This document shows, one piece after another, positions 1 through 4,040 of a stretch of 7,061 nucleotides of DNA. The stretch covers positions 1-7,061 of the forward strand of contig JAUPVE010000036.1 of assembly GCA_030917205.1 (NCBI GenBank), written 5' to 3'. Positions within the stretch are counted from its first letter, which is position 1, and each line of letters starts with the position of its first letter. Both the position numbers and the translations under genes were made by a program. The DNA comes from Patescibacteria group bacterium (GTDB lineage: Bacteria > Patescibacteriota > Patescibacteriia > UBA1558 > GWA2-36-10). The notes below the pieces were generated by a model. That model was not told where the DNA came from. It searched no databases and was given only the letters and a program-made list of their open reading frames with translations.

Positions 1-131
1 GCTAATTGGTCGATGATTGGTCCCTGCATCTTGCAAGGCATGCACCATGATGCCCAAAAATCTACCAAAGCCACGCCTTCAAAATTTTTAATTTCTTGAT
101 CAAAGTTCTGATCGTTTAATTCTAGTGCCAT
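1..131 (-). CDS. Thioredoxin-family protein, C-terminus cut by window edge
   Basis: Thiol-disulfide oxidoreductase of the thioredoxin fold, expected to be cytoplasmic because no signal peptide is visible. The 43 complete residues in the window run from Met1 through the first beta strand and helix into the active-site strand VDFWASWCMPCKM; Cys30 and Cys33 form the redox CxxC. The pair inside the motif is Met-Pro where classical thioredoxins have Gly-Pro, so the redox potential may differ. FWAxWCxPC and the following GPI are standard family hallmarks. The remaining two-thirds of a ~105-residue thioredoxin lies outside the window. The start is the only ATG in frame and lies 18 nt after the stop of the CsoR-like repressor gene, so the two are probably one transcript and this gene is probably the regulated target. 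No SD precedes it, which is usual for the housekeeping genes here. Confidence 0.93.
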   Translation of the reverse strand, partial: MALELNDQNFDQEIKNFEGVALVDFWASWCMPCKMQGPIIDQL

Positions 132-149
132 AATATTATAATTTAATTA

Positions 150-413
150 TTAAGTAATCTTGAATAATATTTCTATTAATTTGTTTAACTCTTTTTTCTT
201 GTCTTTGCTATTTGACTGATAACAGCCGTTGACCTTGTCAGTGATCAGCAGTCGCGTCATAGAGTCAAGCGAAGCGCGCGCCGCCATTACTACGCGGACA
301 ATTTCCTCAACTTCTCTTTTTTCGGCATACATTTTTTCGATAGCCCGAATCTGCCCCTCAATACGATGAAGTTGGGAATTAATTTTTTGTGGATGACAGG
401 CTTCTTTTTTCAT
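150..413 (-). CDS. CsoR/RcnR/FrmR-family (DUF156) transcriptional repressor
   Basis: An 87-residue all-helical repressor of the CsoR family, whose members bind GC-tract operators and release DNA on binding Cu(I), Ni/Co, formaldehyde or sulfane sulfur. The helix-1 signature LHRIEGQIRAIEKM (residues 15-28) and the later AARASLDSM/VNGCY region place it in the family. Aligned by eye with CsoR (ligands Cys36-His61-Cys65), this protein has Val35, Lys60 and Cys64, so only the last ligand is kept; an extra Cys6-His7 pair lies near the N-terminus. Its inducer therefore cannot be assigned, and copper by the classical site is unlikely. I chose the ATG at 413 rather than the upstream in-frame TTG at 440, because the intervening codons are the operator and the predicted promoter lies across them. 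It precedes a thioredoxin gene in an apparent operon and very probably represses itself. Confidence 0.9.
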   Translation of the reverse strand: MKKEACHPQKINSQLHRIEGQIRAIEKMYAEKREVEEIVRVVMAARASLDSMTRLLITDKVNGCYQSNSKDKKKELNKLIEILFKIT

Positions 414-431
414 ATACCCTCTGGGGGTATA
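413..431. promoter_or_regulatory. CsoR-type operator, 7-5-7 inverted repeat
   Basis: TATACCC, a 5-nt centre, then GGGTATA: perfect 7-bp arms separated by TCTGG (plus strand). A GC tract flanked by TAT/ATA is the known operator style of CsoR/CstR-family repressors, and it sits directly in front of such a gene. It overlaps the predicted -10 and reaches the first base of the ATG, so a bound tetramer would block polymerase. Confidence 0.8.
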
Positions 432-457
432 GTAGCACAAAAAAATTATATCGTCAA
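429..457 (-). promoter_or_regulatory. Promoter of repressor-thioredoxin operon
   Basis: Reading the minus strand, TTGACG (457-452), a 17-nt spacer, then TACTAT (434-429). Transcription would begin near 422, leaving about 10 nt before the ATG at 413. The -10 hexamer lies inside the operator. A TATAAT at 450-445 exists too but lacks a good -35 at the right distance. Confidence 0.55.
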
Positions 458-481
458 ATAATAATATAGTGGATAAAAAAT

Positions 482-518
482 AAAAGAAAGGAGCGCAAGA
501 TTTTGTCTCTTGCGCTCC
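482..518 (-). terminator. Rho-independent terminator of the 130-aa orphan gene
   Basis: A perfect 11-bp stem GGAGCGCAAGA (490-500) / TCTTGCGCTCC (508-518) with a 7-nt loop. On the minus strand it is followed by a U-rich run (TTTCTTTTA). It lies 28 bp past the stop of the minus-strand gene at 546 and insulates the repressor operon from it. On the plus strand a shorter T5 follows, but no plus-strand gene needs it. Confidence 0.85.
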
Positions 519-545
519 GAGTTTTTGCGGACCAATGTTTTGGTC

Positions 546-938
546 CTAGTACCAGGCTTCTGGTGCAGGATCACGAGCATGAGTGGCGACTGGGTTCTCA
601 TCAAACAAGGCCCGATAAATCTGGTAAAGCTCGGCCTGAACAGCCGCTGCCGATCTGCGTTCTCGCCAGATCACAATGATCTCATCACGAACACAGAGGT
701 CCTTGGGCAGAAAAAAGCGCAATCCGCTAGTGGTTCGCTTTTCAGCAAAACAGTAGCGCAAGGGTGCGCCTCTTTCCCCAGCTACCAACTGCAAAAAAGC
801 CATGCAGGGTAACATGCGAGCACCATGAATCTGGCGCGGACGAGCAAAGTACTCAGTCACCCCAGGCGGGATAATGATCTTGTTGCCCGGCTCGAGGATG
901 AATGGCGGGTTTTGGTCAAGGTGAATACCCTGGCTCAT
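546..938 (-). CDS. Orphan hypothetical protein, 130 aa
   Basis: I do not recognise this protein. It is soluble (no membrane span or signal peptide), rich in Arg, with short hydrophobic strands such as NKIIIPPG (19-26) and EIIVIW (86-91) and three cysteines (45, 63, 82) that do not form a known motif; the C-terminus PAPEAWY looks disordered. Three features support a real gene on this strand despite open frames on the other: GGAGG at 950-946 seven bases before the ATG, a plausible promoter at 1031-1002, and a strong terminator at 482-518. Base composition is visibly more GC-rich than the repressor and pilin genes nearby, and a clear SD is unlike the housekeeping genes in this window; both suggest a different history or expression class. 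It is divergent from the membrane-protein gene starting at 1140, with separate promoters. Confidence 0.7.
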   Translation of the reverse strand: MSQGIHLDQNPPFILEPGNKIIIPPGVTEYFARPRQIHGARMLPCMAFLQLVAGERGAPLRYCFAEKRTTSGLRFFLPKDLCVRDEIIVIWRERRSAAAVQAELYQIYRALFDENPVATHARDPAPEAWY

Positions 939-1001
939 TTGTCGACCTCCGACAAAGGTGTAGTCAGGCGCTATTTCTCCATATCAGGCGCCCAACTGAT
1001 T

Positions 1002-1031
1002 AATATAAGCTGATTTTAAAATAATCGTCAA
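1002..1031 (-). promoter_or_regulatory. Promoter of the 130-aa orphan gene
   Basis: Minus-strand TTGACG (1031-1026), an 18-nt spacer, then TATATT (1007-1002). It predicts a leader of about 57 nt before the ATG at 938. That leader contains two copies of GCGCCTGA (991-984 and 971-964 on the minus strand) set 20 bp apart. Confidence 0.55.
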
Positions 1032-1076
1032 TACTTTTACTTTGTAAAGCCAGTCAATTCACTAATTTAGCAGATA

Positions 1077-1105
1077 TTGACATTATTTTGATATTGTGAT
1101 ATAAT
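1077..1105 (+). promoter_or_regulatory. Perfect-consensus sigma70-type promoter, extended -10
   Basis: TTGACA (1077-1082), exactly 17 nt, then TATAAT (1100-1105) preceded by TGA, an extended -10 (TGn). Every element matches the vegetative consensus. The start would fall near 1112, giving a leader of about 28 nt ending in the SD GGGAGG (1125-1130) before the ATG at 1140. Confidence 0.88.
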
Positions 1106-1139
1106 ACTATGTTTCCTAACCAACGGGAGGTTCATTCAA

Positions 1140-1505
1140 ATGAGTAAGCTGGTCGCGCTGTTGAGTGCCCATAGCACCGAAGTCATCGTCTTCTTCGCTT
1201 TCCTGAGCCTTGTGCTCATTGTCAAGAAAGTAGGTGTTGGCAAGTTCCTCTGGGGCTTGTTCCAAGTTGCCCTGGTAGTATTCATTGTCGTGGCACTGGT
1301 GGTCACTTTCTATCGCGCGGACCACATGCCCAACCCTGACACAGCCTTTCTCAAAACCCTGGGGTTTTGGGGAGCTTGTGGAGCGAGCTACATCTTCTTC
1401 GGGATCATGTGGGCCATACTACGCATCAAGAGCCCTGGCCCCACGGTCCTACTCCATGCTACTTGGGTTCTCGTGTGCTGTATCATCTACGGACTCATGT
1501 TCTAG
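1140..1505 (+). CDS. Orphan integral membrane protein, four predicted helices
   Basis: A 121-residue membrane protein that I cannot assign to a family. Four hydrophobic spans are visible at about 13-29, 36-58, 74-95 and 103-121, with a Lys-Lys pair (29-30) after the first and a polar loop around RADHMPNPDT (59-68) between the second and third; there is no cleavable signal and no recognisable catalytic motif. The C-terminus ends inside the last span. The start is supported by GGGAGG (1125-1130), nine bases upstream, and by a perfect-consensus promoter 35 bp above the ATG. A strong hairpin follows the stop. Like the divergent 130-aa gene it is GC-richer than its surroundings and has a true SD, and it is likely transcribed alone at a high rate. 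Four short helices would fit a small transporter, holin or immunity-like protein, but nothing in the sequence decides between these. Confidence 0.82.
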   Translation: MSKLVALLSAHSTEVIVFFAFLSLVLIVKKVGVGKFLWGLFQVALVVFIVVALVVTFYRADHMPNPDTAFLKTLGFWGACGASYIFFGIMWAILRIKSPGPTVLLHATWVLVCCIIYGLMF

Positions 1506-1531
1506 ATGAGGCGGTATCAAGCCCAGAAAGA

Positions 1532-1563
1532 AAAACCCCACGAAACACGAATCGTGGGGTTTT
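1532..1563. terminator. Bidirectional terminator between convergent genes
   Basis: A 12-bp perfect stem, AAAACCCCACGA (1532-1543) with TCGTGGGGTTTT (1552-1563), and an 8-nt loop. T-runs follow on both strands (TTTT at 1560-1563; the A5 at 1531-1535 reads as T5 on minus). It sits 26 bp after the stop of the membrane-protein gene and 17 bp beyond the stop of the pilin gene on the other strand, so it serves both. Confidence 0.88.
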
Positions 1564-1580
1564 AAATTTAAATAAATATA

Positions 1581-2258
1581 TTAGTTAGAGGCACAGTTCC
1601 AATTAGGTGGTCCAAGGTGCATATTCGCTTCCGGAAAACCGAGAGCACTAATCTCACCCAAACCACCCAACACCTCATAATAACCTGTGCATCCACCACC
1701 ATCATTTAATCTTTTATTCTGATTTCTTTCTAAATAGGTCGTAAGGGCAAAGGATTGCCTATCTCCACTCACGTTATACCAATAACCATAGTTAGTTTGA
1801 CCTAAGTGACCATCGGTATTTTTAGGATCTTTGGGACAATTTGTGTATAAAATACCTTCCTTAAAAAGCCCACTAACATTAAAATTATCGTGATGACACT
1901 GCACTGGTATCGGATTGGGATCAAGGGTGCCTGGACCATTAAGAAATCCACTATGATCCGCGGCATCTGCTGCATAATCACAGCTGGACGTAGAGTCCAC
2001 AGTTGCTTCTTTCGTGATACCACCAACCGTATATTCATATCCACCATTACCACAAGGATAGACACCATAAGTACTATAGTACAACTCTAATCCCTTGCTA
2101 AAAGTATTTAAATCAGACATGCGCACAGCATCTCTGGCTAAAGCCCTGGCATCATTGAGATTAATAATGGCAATAACTGATAAATTTCCAATAATAGCAA
2201 TAACAACCAAAAGTTCTACTAGGGTAAATCCTCTTTTTTGTTTTTGTTTATCTGACAT
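1581..2258 (-). CDS. Type IV pilin-like prepilin (class III signal, GFTLVELLVV)
   Basis: A 225-residue pilin or pseudopilin of the type IV pilus / type II secretion / competence superfamily. The leader MSDKQKQKRG is short and basic; prepilin peptidase should cut after Gly10 and methylate Phe11, with the conserved Glu15 at mature position +5. The hydrophobic helix extends to about residue 33, then the amphipathic part NLNDARALARDAVRMSDLNTFSKG, followed by YYSTYGVYPC as in PulG/PilA relatives. The globular part is rich in Gly, Asn, Tyr and holds six cysteines (69, 93, 121, 141, 190, 222), an even number that allows three disulfides outside the cell. The N-terminal helix has GNLSVIAII where most relatives have GILAVIAI. 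It stands alone, with no pilus assembly genes in the window, so it relies on a machine encoded elsewhere. It shares a terminator with the convergent membrane-protein gene. Confidence 0.93.
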   Translation of the reverse strand: MSDKQKQKRGFTLVELLVVIAIIGNLSVIAIINLNDARALARDAVRMSDLNTFSKGLELYYSTYGVYPCGNGGYEYTVGGITKEATVDSTSSCDYAADAADHSGFLNGPGTLDPNPIPVQCHHDNFNVSGLFKEGILYTNCPKDPKNTDGHLGQTNYGYWYNVSGDRQSFALTTYLERNQNKRLNDGGGCTGYYEVLGGLGEISALGFPEANMHLGPPNWNCASN

Positions 2259-2274
2259 ATATAAAGACTTTTTT

Positions 2275-2280
2275 ATTATA
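2275..2280 (-). promoter_or_regulatory. Candidate -10 box for the pilin gene
   Basis: Minus-strand TATAAT at 2280-2275, 16 bp before the ATG at 2258. No convincing -35 is present at 16-18 bp; TTCAAA at 15 bp is the best match. If used, the mRNA leader would be only about 10 nt with no SD. Confidence 0.4.
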
Positions 2281-2329
2281 CAACATTTTATATTTTTTGA
2301 ATATAACTGTAAAAATATTTTGCCCCCCT

Positions 2330-2867
2330 AATCAAACTAGAGTAGGACACCCCCTTTCGACTCTTACTTTGCTGGGTAAAAAATAAGTGTTAGTGATAAT
2401 ATTTAGGCTAATATTAGCCAAAATATAATAATTCTCGAAGAAAAAATAATAAAGTGATTACTGCATTGTTGTGAATAAAATTTCATGATTACTATATTTT
2501 TATTCTAGCTATAAATTAGATCTTATAATAAAGTTTATTTTTGGGCAGTCTTTTACTGCTTTTTCAAAACAAGCAAATAATGTCTCGGCATATTATATTT
2601 ATTCTTTTAGCTAATATCTTAGACATGTCGCATTAACATTATAGTCTTCCCCCTACTCACACCTGCGGTGAGTAAAAATTCTTGATCTAGTCCTCCTGCC
2701 CTTGGCCCAACCCATTCATTTAATTATTACGGTTAACTAATTCTCAGGAAAAAGAAACGAAACAGAAGTTGTCATAACAGATTCAAGGGGTCATTCTTTA
2801 CACAAGTGCTAAAATTAAACCTAATTGTTTCCGAAGATCCTTAAACATCTAGAACTTTGTATTAAAC
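2330..2867. other. Gene-free AT-rich stretch
   Basis: About 540 bp with stops in all frames at short intervals and no recognisable gene. It contains a 14-bp perfect palindrome GGCTAATATTAGCC (2406-2419), a small plus-strand hairpin GCAGT/ACTGC followed by T5 (2545-2564), and a 7-bp hairpin TACTCAC/GTGAGTA (around 2654-2674) next to an AGGAGG on the minus strand with no start codon at a usable distance. I checked by eye for hallmarks of tmRNA, RNase P RNA, SRP RNA and 5S and saw none. Confidence 0.6.
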
Positions 2868-2895
2868 AAAAAAACCACCGCAGGGTGATTTTTTT
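2868..2895 (-). terminator. Terminator for the minus-strand tRNA transcript
   Basis: On the minus strand the RNA reads AAAAAAAUCACC, loop CUGC, GGUGGUUUUUUU. The stem is continuous if one U-G pair is allowed, whereas on the plus strand the same position is a C-A mismatch, so the element is shaped for minus transcription. It lies about 90 bp beyond the last tRNA-like sequence. Confidence 0.6.
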
Positions 2896-2985
2896 AAATA
2901 AGTTCTAAAATAGTGTAGAAATAAATTCTAAGGACCTAGCAAAATCTATAATGTCCTTGAAGGCGTGGTGTCGCTCCGCCTCATC

Positions 2986-3060
2986 TGGTCCCCTCGCCAG
3001 GAATCGAACCTGGATCTAAAGCTTAGGAGTCTCTTGTTCTATCCATTGCCACCGCCGACG
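2986..3060 (-). pseudogene. Degenerate tRNA-Arg(CCT)-like sequence
   Basis: The 3' half is an excellent tRNA: encoded CCA (2988-2986), discriminator A, T-arm CCAGG-TTCGATT-CCTGG (3013-2997), and an anticodon loop CTCCTAA with anticodon CCT (3027-3025). D-loop sequence AATGGATAGAAC is shared exactly with the intact tRNA-Arg at 3180-3254. The 5' part fails: the 3' acceptor strand CGAGGGG needs CCCCTCG, but CGTCGGC is found; the D-stem strand TGGC cannot pair with GAAC; and the anticodon stem AGAGA/GCTTT has a closing A-G mismatch. GC-rich palindromes lie directly beside the broken 5' end. I read it as a copy of tRNA-Arg that lost its 5' portion. An unusual interrupted tRNA is the less likely alternative. 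Confidence 0.65.
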
Positions 3061-3097
3061 CGCAAAGCGCTTTGACGGGGTCCCGCCACCGGCGGGA
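3059..3097. repeat. Two adjacent GC-rich palindromes (REP-like)
   Basis: A perfect 12-bp palindrome CAAAGCGCTTTG (3063-3074) followed by a hairpin TCCCGCC-ACC-GGCGGGA (3081-3097, 7-bp stem). They form a GC island in AT-rich surroundings at the damaged 5' end of the tRNA-like sequence. GCCACCG occurs both at 3048-3054, in the tRNA-like part, and at 3085-3091, in the hairpin. Isolated copies of such palindromes are typical of REP/MITE-like intergenic repeats, but genome-wide copy number cannot be seen here. Confidence 0.6.
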
Positions 3098-3179
3098 AAC
3101 TACTAGAGAATAAAACGGAACAACTTAAATATCAATCGAATCTTAAGGCGCGTTTCATTTCCCATCTGTCTAATTTTTC

Positions 3180-3254
3180 TGGTGTCCCTGAGAGGAATCG
3201 AACCTCTATTTAGGCCTTAGGAGAGCCTTGTTCTATCCATTGAACTACAGAGAC
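3180..3254 (-). tRNA. tRNA-Arg, anticodon CCT
   Basis: A complete 75-nt cloverleaf with encoded CCA. The acceptor GTCTCTG pairs with CAGGGAC (one G-U). The D-stem is GTTC/GAAC with loop AATGGATA. The anticodon stem AGGCT/GGCCT closes a CTCCTAA loop (anticodon CCT reads the AGG codon). The variable region is AAAT, and the T-arm AGAGG-TTCGATT-CCTCT is perfect. The adjacent tRNA-like sequence at 2986-3060 carries the same anticodon but is broken, so this copy is probably the functional one. Confidence 0.95.
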
Positions 3255-3259
3255 TCTGT

Positions 3260-3280
3260 ACACAAACAAGTTGTTTGTGT
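3260..3280. repeat. 21-bp perfect palindrome 5 bp upstream of tRNA-Arg
   Basis: ACACAAACAA, one central G, then TTGTTTGTGT: 10-bp perfect arms. It lies between the predicted tRNA promoter and the tRNA 5' end, so in RNA it would form a leader hairpin abutting the RNase P cleavage site, and as DNA it could be an operator. T7 follows a few bases later on the plus strand, but no plus-strand gene ends here. Confidence 0.7.
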
Positions 3281-3281
3281 G

Positions 3282-3311
3282 ACTAGTATTTTTTTACTTT
3301 TGTGTTAGCCA
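3282..3311 (-). promoter_or_regulatory. Weak candidate promoter for tRNA-Arg
   Basis: Minus-strand TTGGCT (3311-3306), an 18-nt spacer, then TACTAG (3287-3282). The -10 is poor. It would start transcription at the edge of the 21-bp palindrome. Read-through from the 42-aa gene upstream is an alternative. Confidence 0.3.
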
Positions 3312-3331
3312 ATATATTGAGTCGTAATATA

Positions 3332-3460
3332 TTATTGTAACAACTTAATCAAAAAATGGGTGCGACTCTCTACTACGTAAACCGCCACATAAAATACCAT
3401 GATTGCAGCAAAGGTGATTGCTAATTTTTTTAATTCTACCCTGACGTTATTGTCGGTCAT
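3332..3460 (-). CDS. Small single-span membrane protein, 42 aa
   Basis: A 42-residue open frame with the layout of a genuine bitopic microprotein: a polar N-terminus MTDNNVRVELKK, one hydrophobic span of about 18 residues (13-30, LAITFAAIMVFYVAVYVV), then a short basic tail ESRTHFLIKLLQ. I do not recognise a family. Supporting evidence is a TATAAT at 3497-3492, about 32 bp above the ATG, and the match between the span boundaries and charged flanks. Against it are the short length, the absence of a clear SD (AAGATAA only) and no -35. It is divergent from the bactofilin operon and lies upstream of tRNA-Arg on the same strand. The C-terminus is predicted to be the basic side, so the topology may be N-out. 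Confidence 0.55.
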   Translation of the reverse strand: MTDNNVRVELKKLAITFAAIMVFYVAVYVVESRTHFLIKLLQ

Positions 3461-3491
3461 AAATATTATCTTAATAATTATTGCTTATTTT

Positions 3492-3497
3492 ATTATA
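3492..3497 (-). promoter_or_regulatory. Candidate -10 box for the 42-aa gene
   Basis: Minus-strand TATAAT (3497-3492) 31 bp before the ATG at 3460, without a good -35 at standard spacing. It lies back to back with the bactofilin promoter. Confidence 0.4.
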
Positions 3498-3530
3498 CTC
3501 TGAGGCTTTTGTCCATAATATGAACATTTT

Positions 3531-3559
3531 TTGACAATTTAGGCATCATAAACTAAAAT
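3531..3559 (+). promoter_or_regulatory. Promoter of the bactofilin operon
   Basis: TTGACA (3531-3536), 17 nt, then TAAAAT (3554-3559), one mismatch in total. Initiation near 3566 gives a leader of about 23 nt to the ATG at 3589. This also argues against the TTG at 3571, which would lie almost at the transcript's first base. Confidence 0.75.
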
Positions 3560-3588
3560 TGATATGTTAATTGATAAATATAAATAAT

Positions 3589-4032
3589 ATGTTTGGTAAA
3601 AATCAACCAGTAGTTAGTTCAAAAAATATCGAGACAATCATCGGACCATCAGTCAAGGTTGAGGGTGACTTCAAAGGTGAGGGGGATTTAATCATCGAGG
3701 GTATGTTGGTTGGCAATTTGACCACCAAAAACAACCTAAAAATTGGACAAGGAGCGGTGGTAGAAGCTACGGTCAAGGCCAATAATGCTTTTATTGCTGG
3801 TCGCGTCAAAGGCAACATCACTATCAAGGGTAAGCTAGATATCACTGGCTCGGCTGTGATTGTCGGTGACATCAAAGCTGCCATGTTATCTATAGAGTCT
3901 GGTGCTCTGATCCAAGGAAATGTGTCGATGCCCTCTGGTGAGGCAGCTCACGAAGAAGCGAGGACTAGCGTCAAAAAAGATTCTCGCAAAAACGAAATTG
4001 AGAGCAGCGAAGAGTTGCCGCTCGAGTCATAA
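3589..4032 (+). CDS. Bactofilin (polymer-forming cytoskeletal protein)
   Basis: A 147-residue bactofilin, a right-handed beta-helix protein that polymerises without nucleotide into membrane-associated filaments that scaffold cell-envelope enzymes. The DUF583 core spans about residues 14-114: ETIIGPSVKVEGDFKGEG, then IIEGMLVGNL, LKIGQGAVVEATVKANNAFIAGRVKGNI, and LDITGSAVIVGDI, the regular short hydrophobic/Gly repeats of the family. The N-terminal MFGK is a common short bactofilin leader; the C-terminal ~33 residues are charged and probably disordered. I chose ATG 3589 over an in-frame TTG at 3571 because of the promoter position and this N-terminus. No SD is visible. The next gene follows after 8 bp on the same strand, so the two are likely translated from one mRNA and may work together at the membrane. 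Confidence 0.92.
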   Translation: MFGKNQPVVSSKNIETIIGPSVKVEGDFKGEGDLIIEGMLVGNLTTKNNLKIGQGAVVEATVKANNAFIAGRVKGNITIKGKLDITGSAVIVGDIKAAMLSIESGALIQGNVSMPSGEAAHEEARTSVKKDSRKNEIESSEELPLES

Positions 4033-4040
4033 GTTTAATT

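Noticed and set aside
414..440. N-terminal extension of the repressor from a TTG at 440
   Set aside because: The extra codons are exactly the operator and lie across the predicted -10; ATG 413 gives the normal family length.
510..1013. Open frames on the plus strand opposite the 130-aa gene
   Set aside because: No SD or promoter; the minus frame has SD, promoter and terminator, so these are shadows of GC-rich coding sequence.
1116..1588. Other frames overlapping the 121-aa membrane protein
   Set aside because: Low-complexity translations without start signals; the 1140 frame has promoter, SD and a coherent membrane topology.
2545..2564. Hairpin GCAGT/ACTGC with T5 as a plus-strand terminator
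   Set aside because: Only a 5-bp stem and no plus-strand transcript upstream that would need it; kept only as a note on the non-coding stretch.
2690..2695. AGGAGG on the minus strand as an SD for a hidden gene
   Set aside because: No ATG, GTG or TTG at a workable distance, and the downstream frames close quickly.
3571..3588. TTG start adding six residues to bactofilin
   Set aside because: It would lie within a few bases of the predicted transcription start, and MFGK is a typical bactofilin N-terminus.
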